From Leclercia adecarboxylata (GTDB lineage Bacteria; Pseudomonadota; Gammaproteobacteria; Enterobacterales; Enterobacteriaceae), in contig NZ_CP098325.1 in NCBI RefSeq assembly GCF_023639785.1, forward strand, positions 1,798,001 to 1,862,000: DNA of 64,000 nt, read 5' to 3'. Positions 6,994 to 16,625 of the stretch are shown piece after piece. Made by a program: the position numbers and the translations under genes. Under the pieces are notes generated by a model. That model saw only the letters and a program-made list of their open reading frames with translations. It did not search any database and was not told the DNA's origin. How positions within the stretch are numbered: position 1 is the first letter of the stretch; each line of letters starts with the position of its first letter.

Positions 6994-7190
6994 GGGTCCT
7001 TTCCGGCATATCGGCCTGTTACGGGGCGGCGACCTCGCAGATTCTCGCTATTTATGAAAATTTTCGAGAATTTGCCGTTTCCGTTCTTCTTCTGACTATC
7101 TTACTGTTTTTACTGAAAACACCCCTTCAAAAGAAAGGAAATGATGAAGCCCAAGAAATGGTGATTTGGCATTTATCATTTCCTTTCTCT
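6994..7190 (+). other. Lambda-type cos site (cosQ-cosN-cosB)
   Basis: cosQ GGGTCCTTTCCGG starts at 6994. cosN with the lambda 12-base cohesive end GGGCGGCGACCT is at 7024-7035. An IHF-type AT-rich segment (CGCTATTTATGAAAATTTT) follows. The three terminase small-subunit sites are recognisable: R3 CGTTTCCGTTCTT near 7076, R2 AGAAAGGAAATGAT near 7132, and R1 as its reverse complement near 7175. This is where terminase cuts and initiates packaging. Confidence 0.93.
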
Positions 7191-7211
7191 GTTTTATGCC
7201 AGGAGTGAGCA

Positions 7212-7757
7212 ATGGAGGTTAATAAAAAACTCTTATCCGAGATTTTCGGCGTCAGCGTACGCACGATTCAGAACTGGCAGGATCAGGGGATGCCGGTAGC
7301 GCGTGGAGGCGGGAAGGGGAATGAGGTGCTGTATGAATCCGCCGCCATTATCGAATGGTATTCAGCGCGGGACGCTGCGATAGAAAATGAAAAATTACGG
7401 AAGGAGGTTGAAGACCTGCGGATTGCTTCAGAGTCAGACCTTCAGCCAGGCACGATTGAATATGAGCGGCACCGTCTCACCCGAGCCCAGGCTGACGCTC
7501 AGGAACTTAAAAATGCAAAAGAGTCCGCTGAGGTGGTGGAGACCGCATTCTGCACGTTCGTGCTGTCGCGGATAGCCGGAGAAATTGCCAGTATTCTCGA
7601 TGGAGTACCTCTGTCGGTTCAGCGGCGCTTCCCGGAGCTGGAAAACCGACATATTGATTTCCTTAAGAAGGACGTCATTAAGGCCATGAACAAAGCAGCT
7701 GCGCTGGATGAAATGATACCGGGGTTGCTGAGTGAATATATCGAACAGTCAGGTTAA
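7212..7757 (+). CDS. Nu1: Terminase small subunit Nu1
   Basis: 181 residues, the same length as lambda Nu1 and nearly the same sequence as I remember it (MEVNKKLLSEIFGVSVRTIQ start, [10 protein letters not shown] end). The N-terminal winged helix (residues 1-45) binds the R sites of cosB; the C-terminal 40 residues contact gpA. Its own R1-R3 sites lie directly upstream, and its end overlaps the gpA start by 26 nt, as in lambda. Confidence 0.96.
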   Translation: MEVNKKLLSEIFGVSVRTIQNWQDQGMPVARGGGKGNEVLYESAAIIEWYSARDAAIENEKLRKEVEDLRIASESDLQPGTIEYERHRLTRAQADAQELKNAKESAEVVETAFCTFVLSRIAGEIASILDGVPLSVQRRFPELENRHIDFLKKDVIKAMNKAAALDEMIPGLLSEYIEQSG

Positions 7758-9654
7758 GGGGCTGCAGCACTCTGCGAACGCTGGGCTCCGTTCATTGTAC
7801 CGTCCGGAGCCGCAGACAGCTGTTGAGTGGGCAGACGATAACTACTATCTTCCGAAAGAGTCTGCATACCAGGAGGGGCGCTGGGAGACGCTGCCATTCC
7901 AGCGTGCAATCATGAATGCCATGGGCAACGACTATGTTCGTGAAGTGAATGTCGTGAAATCTGCCCGAGTTGGCTATTCAAAAATGCTGCTCGGAGTTTA
8001 CGCATATTTCATCCAGCATAAGCAGCGAAACTCCCTTATCTGGTTGCCGACTGACGGCGATGCCGAAAACTTTATGAAGTCGCATGTCGAGCCGACAATT
8101 CGTGATATTCCCTCGCTCCTGTCCCTTGCTCCCTGGTATGGCAAGAAACACCGTGATAACACACTCAGCATGAAGCGATTTTCCAATGGGCGTGGATTCT
8201 GGTGTCTAGGGGGGAAGGCCGCAAAAAACTATCGTGAGAAATCCGTCGATGTGGCGGGCTATGACGAGCTAGCCGCCTTTGATGAAGACATTGAGAAAGA
8301 AGGTTCTCCAACTTTTCTGGGCGATAAGCGAATTGAAGGCTCGGTCTGGCCCAAGTCCATCCGTGGATCCACGCCAAAAGTCAGGGGTACCTGCCAGATT
8401 GAGCGTGCCGCGAAAGAATCGCAGCACTTTTTGCGGTTCCACGTTCCTTGCCCGCATTGTGGTGAGGAGCAGTACCTTAAATTCGGCGATAAAGAGACAC
8501 CGTTCGGGTTTAAATGGACGCCAGGTGAACCTGCCAGTGTGTTTTACCTTTGCGAGCATAATGCCTGCGTGATTAAGCAGCAGGAGCTTGATTTTTCGGA
8601 GGCCCGTTACATTTGCGAAGAGACGGGGATCTGGACGCGGGACGGTCTGTGCTGGTTTTCATCATCCGGTACCGAAATTGATCCGCCTGACAGCGTCACC
8701 TTTCATATCTGGACCGCTTATAGTCCCTTCACAACTTGGGTGCAAATCGTCAAAGACTGGGTCAAGACAAAAGGGGATACCGGCAAGCGTAAGACTTTCG
8801 TTAATACCACGCTTGGTGAGACATGGGAGCCGAAAATTGGTGACCGTCCTGATTCGGACGTTATGGCCGAACGTAAGGAGCACTTTGGCGCCGCGGTTCC
8901 GGAACGGGTGGCCTACCTCACAGCCGGTATAGACTCTCAGCTTGATCGTTATGAAATGCGGGTCTGGGGCTGGGGGCCGGGCGAAGAAAGCTGGCTTATC
9001 GACAGGCAGATCATCATGGGCCGTCATGACGATGAAGCCACTCTGCTCAGGGTCGATGAGGTCATCAACCGGATCTATACCCGGCAAAACGGGGTGGAAA
9101 TGACGATTTCACGCATCTGCTGGGATATCGGGGGTATCGACCCGACCATCGTCTATAACCGTTCGAAAAAGCACGGGCTGTTCCGCCTGATACCCATTAA
9201 AGGGGCGTCTGTTTACGGTAAACCCGTTGCCAGCATGCCGCGCAAACGCAACAAAAACGGTGTTTATCTCACGGAAGTGGGGACCGACACTGCAAAAGAG
9301 CAAATCTATAACCGTTTCACCCTGGTGCCTAAGGCCGACGAACCTCTCGCTGGCGCGGTGCATTTCCCGAATGATCCTGAAATCTATGATTTAGCTGAAG
9401 CTCAACAGCTGACAGCTGAGGAGCAGGTCGAAAAGTGGGTAGACGGTAAAAAAAAGATCGTCTGGGACAGCAAAAAGCGACGAAATGAGGCGCTCGACTG
9501 TTTTGTCTACGCACTTGCGGCCCTACGGATCAGCATCTCGCGATGGCAGCTTAATCTCGATTCTCTTCTGGCAAGTCTGCTGGAGGAAGACAGCGGGCGT
9601 AAAAATAACAAAACCCTGGCGGATTACGCCCGGGCATTATCCGGAGAAGAATAA
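7732..9654 (+). CDS. A: Terminase large subunit gpA
   Basis: 640 residues against 641 in lambda. The lambda-type ATP-binding motif KSARVGYSK is near residue 78, and a zinc-ribbon-like CPHCGEE...CEHNAC occurs around 240-285. The C-terminal half carries the endonuclease that nicks cosN and the packaging-associated region. It acts with Nu1 and docks on portal gpB. It is intact, so the prophage could package DNA if capsids were available. Confidence 0.96.
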   Translation: MNISNSQVKGLQHSANAGLRSLYRPEPQTAVEWADDNYYLPKESAYQEGRWETLPFQRAIMNAMGNDYVREVNVVKSARVGYSKMLLGVYAYFIQHKQRNSLIWLPTDGDAENFMKSHVEPTIRDIPSLLSLAPWYGKKHRDNTLSMKRFSNGRGFWCLGGKAAKNYREKSVDVAGYDELAAFDEDIEKEGSPTFLGDKRIEGSVWPKSIRGSTPKVRGTCQIERAAKESQHFLRFHVPCPHCGEEQYLKFGDKETPFGFKWTPGEPASVFYLCEHNACVIKQQELDFSEARYICEETGIWTRDGLCWFSSSGTEIDPPDSVTFHIWTAYSPFTTWVQIVKDWVKTKGDTGKRKTFVNTTLGETWEPKIGDRPDSDVMAERKEHFGAAVPERVAYLTAGIDSQLDRYEMRVWGWGPGEESWLIDRQIIMGRHDDEATLLRVDEVINRIYTRQNGVEMTISRICWDIGGIDPTIVYNRSKKHGLFRLIPIKGASVYGKPVASMPRKRNKNGVYLTEVGTDTAKEQIYNRFTLVPKADEPLAGAVHFPNDPEIYDLAEAQQLTAEEQVEKWVDGKKKIVWDSKKRRNEALDCFVYALAALRISISRWQLNLDSLLASLLEEDSGRKNNKTLADYARALSGEE

Positions 9655-9860
9655 TGGCGACACAGGCTGACCTGGAGACAGCACGCGCTGCATTACATGA
9701 CCTCATGATGGGTAAGCGGGTTGCGACGGTACAGAAAGACGGCCGCAAAGTGGAATTTACCGCTACTTCTGTCTCTGACCTCAAAAAATACATAGCTGAC
9801 CTTGAATCTCAGGTTGGTTCCACTTCACGACGCCGGGGGCCGGCAGGGTTTTACGTATGA
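9654..9860 (+). CDS. W: Head-tail joining protein gpW
   Basis: 68 residues, as in lambda, starting in an ATGG overlap with the gpA stop. It is a small alpha/beta protein ([20 protein letters not shown]) that plugs the portal after packaging and gives the platform for FII. The gene overlaps the start of B by 4 nt. Confidence 0.94.
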   Translation: MATQADLETARAALHDLMMGKRVATVQKDGRKVEFTATSVSDLKKYIADLESQVGSTSRRRGPAGFYV

Positions 9861-11449
9861 GATTACCAGCTTTAGTAGGGCCGGACGGTAAAACATCCCT
9901 GCGGGACTATGCCGGTTATCACGGCGGTGGCGGGGGCTTTGGGGGCCAGTTACGGGCCTGGAATCCACCGAGTGAAAGCGCAGATGCCGCACTTCTTCCC
10001 AATTTTTCGCGCGGTAATGCCAGGGCTGATGATCTGGTCAGGAATAATGGCTATGCAGCTAATGCCGTACAGCTTCACCAGGATCACATCGTTGGGTCAT
10101 TTTTCCGCTTAAGCCATCGCCCAAGCTGGCGTTTCCTCGGTATTGGTGAGGAGGAGGCGCGGGCGTTTTCACGGGAAGTCGAGGCAGCATGGAAAGAATT
10201 TGCTGAAGACGACTGCTGCTGCATTGATGCTGAACGCAAACGCACGTTTACCATGATGATCCGTGAAGGCGTTGCAATGCATGCTTTCAACGGTGAATTA
10301 TGTGCTCAGGCAACCTGGGACAGCAGTGCCACGCGCCTTTTCCGCACGCAATTCAAGATGGTTAGCCCGAAGCGTGTCAGTAACCCGAATAATATGGGGG
10401 ACAGCCGAAACTGCCGTGCCGGTGTGAGCATAAACGATGCTGGCGCAGCGCAGGGCTACTACGTCAGCGAGGACAATTATCCTGGCTGGATGGCGCAGAA
10501 ATGGACGTATATTCCTCGCGAACTGCCCGGGGGCAGACCATCGTTTATCCATGTGTTCGAGCCGCTTGAAGATGGTCAAACCCGCGGTGCTAACTTGTTT
10601 TACAGCGTGATGGAGCAGATGAAAATGCTCGACACCCTGCAAAATACGCAGCTGCAGAGCGCGATCGTGAAAGCAATGTATGCAGCCACCATTGAAAGCG
10701 AACTGGATACGCAGACGGCAATGGACTTTATTCTCGGCTCTGACAGTAAAGACCAGCAAAGCAAAATGACAGGCTGGCTGGGTGAGATGGCATCGTATTA
10801 CACCGCGGCGCCGGTTCGACTCGGTGGTGCCAAAGTCCCGCACCTGATGCCTGGTGATTCACTAAATCTGCAGTCAGCGCAGGATACGGATAACGGTTAT
10901 TCAACCTTTGAACAGTCACTACTGCGCTATATCGCCGCCGGACTGGGGGTGTCATACGAGCAGCTCTCGCGTAACTATTCCCAGATGAGTTACTCCACCG
11001 CGCGGGCCAGCGCCAACGAGTCCTGGGCCTATTTCATGGGACGCCGCAAGTTTGTCGCATCACGCCAGGCCAGCCAGATGTTTCTTTGCTGGCTGGAGGA
11101 GGCAGTCGTTCGTCGGGTCGTCACTCTGCCTTCTAAAGCTCGCTTCAGTTTCCAGGAGGCGAGAAGTGCCTGGGGTAACTGCGACTGGATTGGATCAGGG
11201 CGAATGGCAATTGACGGACTGAAAGAAGTGCAGGAAGCCGCCATGCTGATTGAGGCGGGGCTCAGTACCTATGAGAAGGAGTGCGCCAAGCGAGGTGAAG
11301 ACTACCAGGAGATATTTGCCCAGCAGGTGAGAGAAACAATGGAGCGCCGGGCTGCGGGTCTTACCCCTCCGGCATGGGCGGCATCCGCCTTTAAATCTGG
11401 TCTGAAGAAATCACATGAGGAGGAGAAAGATGACGCCAGAGCTGCGTAA
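9857..11449 (+). CDS. B: Portal protein gpB
   Basis: 530 residues (lambda 533). Forms the dodecameric portal ring through which DNA enters and leaves. Lambda-like segments run through the whole length ([36 protein letters not shown]). The C-terminal end overlaps the start of the protease gene by 20 nt. Confidence 0.95.
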   Translation: MRLPALVGPDGKTSLRDYAGYHGGGGGFGGQLRAWNPPSESADAALLPNFSRGNARADDLVRNNGYAANAVQLHQDHIVGSFFRLSHRPSWRFLGIGEEEARAFSREVEAAWKEFAEDDCCCIDAERKRTFTMMIREGVAMHAFNGELCAQATWDSSATRLFRTQFKMVSPKRVSNPNNMGDSRNCRAGVSINDAGAAQGYYVSEDNYPGWMAQKWTYIPRELPGGRPSFIHVFEPLEDGQTRGANLFYSVMEQMKMLDTLQNTQLQSAIVKAMYAATIESELDTQTAMDFILGSDSKDQQSKMTGWLGEMASYYTAAPVRLGGAKVPHLMPGDSLNLQSAQDTDNGYSTFEQSLLRYIAAGLGVSYEQLSRNYSQMSYSTARASANESWAYFMGRRKFVASRQASQMFLCWLEEAVVRRVVTLPSKARFSFQEARSAWGNCDWIGSGRMAIDGLKEVQEAAMLIEAGLSTYEKECAKRGEDYQEIFAQQVRETMERRAAGLTPPAWAASAFKSGLKKSHEEEKDDARAA

Positions 11450-12761
11450 TCTCCCGCATATTGCCAGCATGGCCTTTAATGAGCCACTGATGCTTGAACC
11501 CGCCTATGCGCGGGTTTTCTTTTGCGCGCTGGCAGGTCAGCTGGGCATCACCCGTCTGACGGACACGGTGTCGGGCGCAACGCTTGGTGCTGAGCAGATT
11601 GCCGAACCGCTGGCGCTCTTTGGCGATGATGAGGAAGTGGGACCCCGGACAGCGCGCAGTTACCAGATAACGAACGGCATCGCGGTGCTGCCCGTTTCCG
11701 GCACGCTGGTCAGTAAAACCCGGTCGCTGCAGCCTTACTCCGGCATGACGGGATATAACGCCATTATTGCCCGCCTGCAGCAGGCCATGAGTGATCCCGG
11801 GGTCGACGGCATTCTCCTTGATATGGATACGCCTGGCGGGATGGTGGCTGGCGCATTCGACTGTGCCGACATTATTGCGCGTATGCGCGATATCAAACCC
11901 ATCTGGGCGCTGGCAAACGATATGAACTGCAGTGCCGGGCAACTTATCGCAAGCGCCGCTTCCCGCCGGCTGGTCACCCAGACCGCGCGTACGGGCTCTA
12001 TCGGCGTGATGATGGCGCATAGCAACTACGGTGCCGCCCTGAAAACGCAGGGCGTCGAGGTCACCCTGATTTACAGCGGGGATCACAAGGTTGATGGCAA
12101 CCCCTACGAAAAACTACCGAAAGACGTTCGCGATGATTTTCAGACGCGAATCGACGCTACGCGCCGGATGTTTGCCGAAAAGGTTGCTTCTTATACGGGC
12201 ATGTCCGTGCAGTCCGTGCTGGATACCGAGGCGGCTGTATTTTCCGGTCAGGAATCGGTGGATGCCGGTCTGGCTGAAGAGCTGGTTAATAACACTGACG
12301 CGCTGAACGTGATGCGCGAGTCACTTAACAAACGAAAAACGATCACCCCTGGAGGGAATATGGAAAAAGTAACCACCGCATCAGCCGCAGCTGCGAATGC
12401 AATTCAAGCCACCGCGCCAGCAGAACCGACTAATACTGTCGAATCCGTTGCTGCAGTTGTTGCTTCCCCGGCAGAGGTCAGTGCCCGGGTTGCCGCAGCG
12501 GTGAGTGCCGAAAATGGCCGAATTATGGGGATCCTGAACTGTGACGAGGCAAAGGGGCGCGAATCACAGGCGCGCGCACTGGCCGAAACCCCTGGCATGA
12601 CGGTTGAGAGTGCGCAGCGCATTCTTGCCGCGGCACCGCAAAGCGCACAGGCGCGTTCCGATACGGCACTGGATCGCCTGATGGAAACAGCACCTGGTGC
12701 GCTATCGACAGGTAATGCATCTGCTGGAGCAGGTGACGATTTGTTAAATACCCCCGTTTAA
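11430..12761 (+). CDS. C: Capsid maturation protease gpC (with C-terminal scaffold region)
   Basis: 443 residues from ATG 11430 (AGGAGG just upstream; starting [13 protein letters not shown] like lambda C). The SppA/S49-type Ser protease core includes DMDTPGGMVAGAF and NCSAGQLIAS, with Ser168 the likely nucleophile. It cleaves scaffold and portal during prohead maturation. The C-terminal third is also made separately as the scaffold Nu3 from an internal start. Confidence 0.94.
   Translation: MTPELRNLPHIASMAFNEPLMLEPAYARVFFCALAGQLGITRLTDTVSGATLGAEQIAEPLALFGDDEEVGPRTARSYQITNGIAVLPVSGTLVSKTRSLQPYSGMTGYNAIIARLQQAMSDPGVDGILLDMDTPGGMVAGAFDCADIIARMRDIKPIWALANDMNCSAGQLIASAASRRLVTQTARTGSIGVMMAHSNYGAALKTQGVEVTLIYSGDHKVDGNPYEKLPKDVRDDFQTRIDATRRMFAEKVASYTGMSVQSVLDTEAAVFSGQESVDAGLAEELVNNTDALNVMRESLNKRKTITPGGNMEKVTTASAAAANAIQATAPAEPTNTVESVAAVVASPAEVSARVAAAVSAENGRIMGILNCDEAKGRESQARALAETPGMTVESAQRILAAAPQSAQARSDTALDRLMETAPGALSTGNASAGAGDDLLNTPV
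12360..12761 (+). CDS. nu3: Scaffolding protein Nu3 (internal in-frame start in C)
   Basis: ATG 12360 lies in frame inside C behind CTGGAGGGAAT, a strong internal ribosome-binding site. The 133-residue product (MEKVTTASAAAANAIQ.. to ..LLNTPV) is Ala-rich and helical, as expected of a scaffold. It directs assembly of E into proheads and is then degraded. In lambda the same nested arrangement is known. It would also be the scaffold available to the satellite E'. Confidence 0.85.
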   Translation: MEKVTTASAAAANAIQATAPAEPTNTVESVAAVVASPAEVSARVAAAVSAENGRIMGILNCDEAKGRESQARALAETPGMTVESAQRILAAAPQSAQARSDTALDRLMETAPGALSTGNASAGAGDDLLNTPV

Positions 12762-12770
12762 GAGGCTCTT

Positions 12771-13103
12771 ATGGCAACGACTGAAGTTTTTACCCATCTA
12801 CAGCCGCTCGGCAACAGTGACCCGGCACATACTGCGTATGCACCCGGTGAACTGACTGCCTCCACGCCGGCCATGACACCACTCATGCTGGATGCCGATA
12901 CGGGCAAGTTAACGGTCTGGGACGGCACTCACGCTGGCGCGGCATGCGGTATTCTGGCCGTAGCTGCAGACCAGAGCAGCGTGGAGCTGGCATTTTATAA
13001 ATCCGGCTCATTCCGCATTGAAGATGTTCTCTGGCCTTCAACTGTGACCGATGAGCATATCAAGCGTAATGCGTTTACCGGCACGGCCGTCAGCATCATC
13101 TAA
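12771..13103 (+). CDS. D: Capsid decoration protein gpD
   Basis: 110 residues, as in lambda D. Trimers sit on the three-fold positions of the expanded capsid and stabilise it. Typical segments: [38 protein letters not shown]. The gene is intact although E just downstream is interrupted. Confidence 0.95.
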   Translation: MATTEVFTHLQPLGNSDPAHTAYAPGELTASTPAMTPLMLDADTGKLTVWDGTHAGAACGILAVAADQSSVELAFYKSGSFRIEDVLWPSTVTDEHIKRNAFTGTAVSII

Positions 13104-13135
13104 GCCCTTTATTAACACTCACTTTCATCCATAAA

Positions 13136-13157
13136 AGCCGCCTGTGCGGCTTTTTTT
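13136..13157 (+). terminator. Terminator-like hairpin between D and E
   Basis: AGCCGC/GCGGCT hairpin followed by seven T, in the D-E gap. It may tune D to E expression; Q-modified polymerase should read through. Confidence 0.7.
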
Positions 13158-13170
13158 ACGGGAAAAACCT

Positions 13171-13416
13171 ATGTCGATTTATACCACTGCCCAGTTGCTG
13201 GCGGTCAATGAGAAGAAATTTAAGTTCGATCCGCTTTTCCTTCGCATTTTCTTCCGCGAAAGCTATCCCTTCAGCACTGAGAAGGTGTACCTGTCGCAAA
13301 TCCCGGGCCTGGTTAACATGGCGCTCTATGTCTCGCCTGTTATTTCCGGCAAGGTCATCCGCTCCCGCGGCGGTACAACTTCAGAATTTACGCCTGGCTA
13401 TGTCAAGCCGAAGCAC
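13171..13416 (+). pseudogene. E: Major capsid protein gpE, 5' part (interrupted by satellite)
   Basis: The first 82 codons of lambda-type E (MSIYTTAQLLAVNEKKFKFD.. to ..GYVKPKH) are intact with start and ribosome-binding site. After the 11-bp att core at 13,406-13,416 the frame enters the satellite and stops after ten foreign codons. The missing 259 codons resume at 24,399. Joining 13,171-13,416 to 24,399-25,178 gives one open frame of 341 codons, the lambda E length. The gene is therefore interrupted reversibly, not decayed. Confidence 0.93.
13406..13416 (+). repeat. attL core of the satellite (11 bp)
   Basis: AGCCGAAGCAC, repeated at 24,388-24,398. The E reading frame continues across the core on both sides. 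This is the crossover segment left by site-specific integration. Confidence 0.88.
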
Positions 13417-13543
13417 TTAGCATGGCTTTCTGAGGCTTTCACGTAGTTGCTGTCCTTTGCATTTAATCTACTGATTATTAAGAATAAACCTTTCCTCCTC
13501 TTTCACTGGATTTTCCTCGTTATCTGTGCGTTGCAATCACCTC

Positions 13544-13563
13544 TGTATTGCAGCTTGTATTGC
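13544..13563 (+). promoter_or_regulatory. Integrase arm-type sites, left end (two TGTATTGC repeats)
   Basis: TGTATTGCAG at 13,544 and TGTATTGC at 13,556, separated by 12 bp start to start. The same tandem pair with the same spacing occurs at the right end (24,291 and 24,303). They lie between core and integrase gene, as arm sites do. Confidence 0.7.
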
Positions 13564-13579
13564 TTTTTGGGGGCTAAAA

Positions 13580-14815
13580 ATGGCAGGCGAGAACAAACTG
13601 AGCGACAAAGCGCTCAAGGGGTATCTGGGTAAACCCAGAGAAAAACAGGTCACAGTTGCTGATGGGAAAGGGCTCTCTGTTCGGGTGAGTACGAAGGGGG
13701 CCGTTAGCTTTGTTTTCTTCTACAGATTGGCTGGTGGGCTGACTGCTCCTGTCTGGTTAACTCTCGGTAAGTACCCGGACATGTCCCTGAAACAAGCCAG
13801 AGAAAAGCGTGATGAATGCCGTGCATGGCTGGCTGACAAGCGTGATCCGCGTATTCAGATTAAGATTCAGGCTGAGGAACGTTTAAAGCCAGTAACCGTG
13901 GAAGATGCGCTTAACTACTGGTACGAAAATTACTGCAAGGTTCGCCGCAAAACCCACGCAGTAACGCTGGGCCGTTTTCGAAAGCATATCTTCCCTTATA
14001 TCGGCCACCTACCCGTAAACGATACCCATCTGTATGAATGGTTGGATTGCTTTGACCGTATTAAGCGTACTGCGCCAGTCATGGCTGCTTATGTATTCTC
14101 TGATACTAAACTGGCACTGCGCTTTTGCAGGGTACGCCAGTACGCCACCTGTGATGCCCTTAAGGACCTGCGTATGACAGATGTAGGGCAGGTTGCAGGA
14201 AAGAGGGATCGCGTATTGAGTGAGAACGAATTAGGCCAGCTATGGAAAGCGATTTTTGTCGAGCCTGACATAAAGCTGATGTCTGAATACACCAGGAAGA
14301 TGTTTGTACTGTGCACTATTTTTGGATGCAGAATGAGTGAGGCCCGCTTATCAGAATGGAACGAATGGGATCGTGAATGCTGGATATGGACAGTACCGAA
14401 AGAACATTCAAAAACGGGTGTGGAAATTATCAGGCCAGTTCCTGAGGTTTTACGGCAATGGATCACAGACATTCACGAGGAAACAAAGCATACCGGCTAT
14501 GTGTTAGGTAGTCTGCGTATCAGGGAAAGCGTGAGTAAAATCGGCGGGAAAATCGGTAAGCGTCTGGGCCATGAAAAACAATGGTCGCTGCACGATTTGC
14601 GGCGAACTCTTTCAACACACCTCACGGATCTGGGTACTGAGTTTCATGTTGTGGAACAGCTGCTGGGCCATGCGTTGCCCGGAGTGGCTGGTGTATATAA
14701 CAGAAGTAAATTCATGCTTAAAAAGTTAGAGGCGTTAGAACTCTGGTCAACTTATCTCAACAGCATTTCCGATGCTGATTCAAACGTGACAATTCTCAAA
14801 CAAAAGGTTGGTTAA
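13580..14815 (+). CDS. int: Tyrosine recombinase integrase (P4-type)
   Basis: 411 residues from ATG 13580 (GGGGGC upstream; the upstream in-frame ATG at 13,526 lies within the arm-site region). N-terminal DUF4102-like arm-binding part (SDKALKGYLGKPREKQVTVADGKG), then the catalytic domain with Arg251 (FGCRMSEARL), His338-x-x-Arg341 (HDLRRT), His364 (LGHALPG) and nucleophile Tyr373 (GVYNRS). All catalytic residues are present, so it should be active. It reads inward from the left att site. Confidence 0.93.
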   Translation: MAGENKLSDKALKGYLGKPREKQVTVADGKGLSVRVSTKGAVSFVFFYRLAGGLTAPVWLTLGKYPDMSLKQAREKRDECRAWLADKRDPRIQIKIQAEERLKPVTVEDALNYWYENYCKVRRKTHAVTLGRFRKHIFPYIGHLPVNDTHLYEWLDCFDRIKRTAPVMAAYVFSDTKLALRFCRVRQYATCDALKDLRMTDVGQVAGKRDRVLSENELGQLWKAIFVEPDIKLMSEYTRKMFVLCTIFGCRMSEARLSEWNEWDRECWIWTVPKEHSKTGVEIIRPVPEVLRQWITDIHEETKHTGYVLGSLRIRESVSKIGGKIGKRLGHEKQWSLHDLRRTLSTHLTDLGTEFHVVEQLLGHALPGVAGVYNRSKFMLKKLEALELWSTYLNSISDADSNVTILKQKVG

Positions 14816-14816
14816 C

Positions 14817-15050
14817 ATGAAAAAAATCGCTGTTGTTGATAAAAAGGGTCTGGAGTACATTCCTAACATCGACCGTATGATCCGTGAGAAAGAATGTCGA
14901 GAACTTACTACCTTGGCGAACAGCACGCGCTGGAAGCTGGAGAAGGAAGGAAAGTTTCCCAAACGGATCAAAATTGGAGCCACTGCTGTGGCGTATCGAC
15001 TTTCAGAGATTCAGGCATGGATACGCGGCGAGTGGCAGATTCAAATATGA
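14817..15050 (+). CDS. alpA: AlpA-family transcriptional regulator
   Basis: 77 residues starting one base after the integrase stop. The helix-turn-helix is of AlpA/MerR type (ELTTLANSTRWKLEKEG, then FPKRIKIGATAVAYRLSEIQ and AWIRGEW). In P4-like and PICI elements AlpA is the regulator that turns on integrase/excision. The start at 14,817 is preferred over 14,808, which overlaps int. Likely co-transcribed with int. Confidence 0.85.
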   Translation: MKKIAVVDKKGLEYIPNIDRMIREKECRELTTLANSTRWKLEKEGKFPKRIKIGATAVAYRLSEIQAWIRGEWQIQI

Positions 15051-15068
15051 AATAATAAGGATGATGAG

Positions 15069-15950
15069 ATGGTAACGAGGAAAAAAACAAACCCACATAC
15101 CAATGGTGTTTGTGAATTACTCATATCTAGGGAGGATATGAACGACAAAATTCAGGAAAGAATACAGAAAGGATTGTCGCTTTATCAAAAAAATATTAAT
15201 ACTAATCGTGCGTTAGAAGAATTTAATGCAGAATATAGGAAGTGGAGTGATTTTAATTCTGAGCTTTTAAAGAGGTGTTTCACAAATGAAGATTTTGAAA
15301 ACGAATATGAGGGTAGTGGTTTCTCTGGTGTTTTCTTATTAGATCCATCGTTAAGTGAGCAAATAAAAGATTCAAAAGATAGTTTGCAAAGTAAAATAAG
15401 AAAGCTGGAATCTATAATGGAACGCCTTGAGTTGATTCCTATATCTTCTTCAATTGTTGAGGAAAATGCAGTAACTCAATCAACTTCAAGTACAGCTGTG
15501 AAGACGAAAAGAGTTTTTATCGTTCACGGGCGTGATGACATCTCAAAAACTAATTTAGAAGTCTTTCTAAGAGAAATAGGTTTAGAACCTATTGTGCTTC
15601 ACAGGCAAGCAGATGTTGGTCAGACAGTTATTGAAAAATTTGAGGCTAACAGTGATGTAGGATTTGCTTTTATTCTTCTTACACCTGACGAAATTGCTTA
15701 TTTGAGTCCTGATGATAGTTTGCCAGATTCTGAACGTAAAAAAGAATTAAGAGCTCGGCCCAATGTGATGTTTGAATTCGGATATTTTGTTGGGAAATTA
15801 GGGCGTTCTAAAGTATGCTGCTTATATACGGGTGATGTGGTAATCCCCAGTGATTTAAATGGTCTCATTTATAAAAAATATTCATCAACGATAGAAGAAG
15901 TTGCATATAGCATTTTGAAGGATTTAAGAGCTACGGGTTACGCAGTATAG
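15069..15950 (+). CDS. TIR-like nucleotide-binding domain protein, probable antiphage effector
   Basis: 293 residues. The N-terminal half (1-140) is charged and helical, with coiled-coil-like stretches, and is not recognised. From residue 147 a TIR-like domain of the type found in CBASS Cap12 and Pycsar effectors (PF10137) is visible: VFIVHGRDDISKTNLEVFL, EPIVLHRQADVGQTVIEKFE, AFILLTPDE, RARPNVMFEFGYFVGKLGR, PSDLNGLIY. Such domains bind nucleotides and several are NADases. Codon use is clearly more AT-rich than in neighbouring genes, a sign of cargo. No partner cyclase is adjacent. Confidence 0.78.
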   Translation: MVTRKKTNPHTNGVCELLISREDMNDKIQERIQKGLSLYQKNINTNRALEEFNAEYRKWSDFNSELLKRCFTNEDFENEYEGSGFSGVFLLDPSLSEQIKDSKDSLQSKIRKLESIMERLELIPISSSIVEENAVTQSTSSTAVKTKRVFIVHGRDDISKTNLEVFLREIGLEPIVLHRQADVGQTVIEKFEANSDVGFAFILLTPDEIAYLSPDDSLPDSERKKELRARPNVMFEFGYFVGKLGRSKVCCLYTGDVVIPSDLNGLIYKKYSSTIEEVAYSILKDLRATGYAV

Positions 15951-15981
15951 GAATGTTTTTTTCTTAAATCTATAACTTATT

Positions 15982-16011
15982 AAAGAGCCATTGTCGATAT
16001 AATGGCTCTTT
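15982..16011 (+). terminator. Terminator between TIR-like gene and leftward small gene
   Basis: Eleven-base arms AAAGAGCCATT/AATGGCTCTTT with an 8-nt loop. It has A's on one side and T's on the other, so it can serve both converging genes. Confidence 0.7.
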
Positions 16012-16036
16012 AAGACAGGTATGAATCAACGTAACA

Positions 16037-16216
16037 TTAATTTTTAACTTCAAGTCCACGCTGTAGTAATTCTTTTCGAATAATCCTTTTAATCCAAGCT
16101 GCTAAAGATTCATCTCCGTCTTCCTGCTGAGCAATTTCCATTAATTGCCTGAGTTCTGGATCTAACCGAAATTGAAATGGAGGATTACCACGTCTTTCGT
16201 TTTTGTGTGTTGACAC
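16037..16216 (-). CDS. Small ribbon-helix-helix-like DNA-binding protein, 59 aa
   Basis: Leftward gene with GTG start at 16,214-16,216 and stop at 16,037-16,039. The protein reads MSTHKNERRGNPPFQFRLDP, then ELRQLMEIAQQEDGDESLAA, then WIKRIIRKELLQRG. The FQFRLDPELRQ strand followed by two helices is typical of Arc/MetJ-type repressors. It is divergent from the 16,347 gene, and two palindromes lie between them. This is the best candidate for the satellite's repressor. Confidence 0.65.
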   Translation of the reverse strand: MSTHKNERRGNPPFQFRLDPELRQLMEIAQQEDGDESLAAWIKRIIRKELLQRGLEVKN

Positions 16217-16220
16217 GTCA

Positions 16221-16262
16221 ATTACACCCGTTGTAATGTGTTTATGTGTAATGACACATTAC
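16221..16262. promoter_or_regulatory. Two palindromic operators in the divergent control region
   Basis: ATTACA-CCCGT-TGTAAT at 16,221-16,237 and GTAATG-ACA-CATTAC at 16,248-16,262 share the TGTAAT/ATTACA half-site. They sit between the leftward RHH-like gene and the rightward Icd-like operon. This is the layout of an autoregulated repressor switch. Confidence 0.6.
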
Positions 16263-16346
16263 ATACAAGTTTTGTAAAATGCAACGCCTCGAAGTGCGGG
16301 AACACGAACGAGGCGTCTAACCAAACCGTTAACTGGAGTAACGACT

Positions 16347-16625
16347 ATGGCTGGAACACAGCATACCCAAACTCATCCCAAATTTACATGGCTATTCCTG
16401 GCCACCCCAGAACTACATCCTGAATGCTCACCAGTAGTCCTGAGATGTGATGCAGATTCGGAAGAGGATGCGCGAGCAACCTTTCCTGAGTGGCAACTTA
16501 CTTTTGCTGCAAAAATCCGCACTGAAAGTCCTTACTCGTTTACTTGGACAGATGCAAACCGAGCAACTCTCTGGTCAATCATGGGAGGAGAAATCAGCCT
16601 TCCACTGGAGGCTCGATATGTCTAA
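16347..16625 (+). CDS. Icd-like host cell division inhibitor family protein
   Basis: 92 residues from ATG 16347. The start (MAGTQHTQTHPKFTWLFLAT) resembles the Icd-like/Ash proteins common in P4-type satellites and lambdoid phages, known from P4 as inhibitors of host cell division. The rest (RATFPEWQLTFAAKIRTESP) has no membrane segment. Its stop overlaps the next start. It begins the rightward early operon of the satellite. Confidence 0.6.
   Translation: MAGTQHTQTHPKFTWLFLATPELHPECSPVVLRCDADSEEDARATFPEWQLTFAAKIRTESPYSFTWTDANRATLWSIMGGEISLPLEARYV

Noticed and set aside
13447..13632. 61-codon frame at the left end of the satellite
   Set aside because: It overlaps the arm-type sites and the start of the integrase and has no recognisable product.
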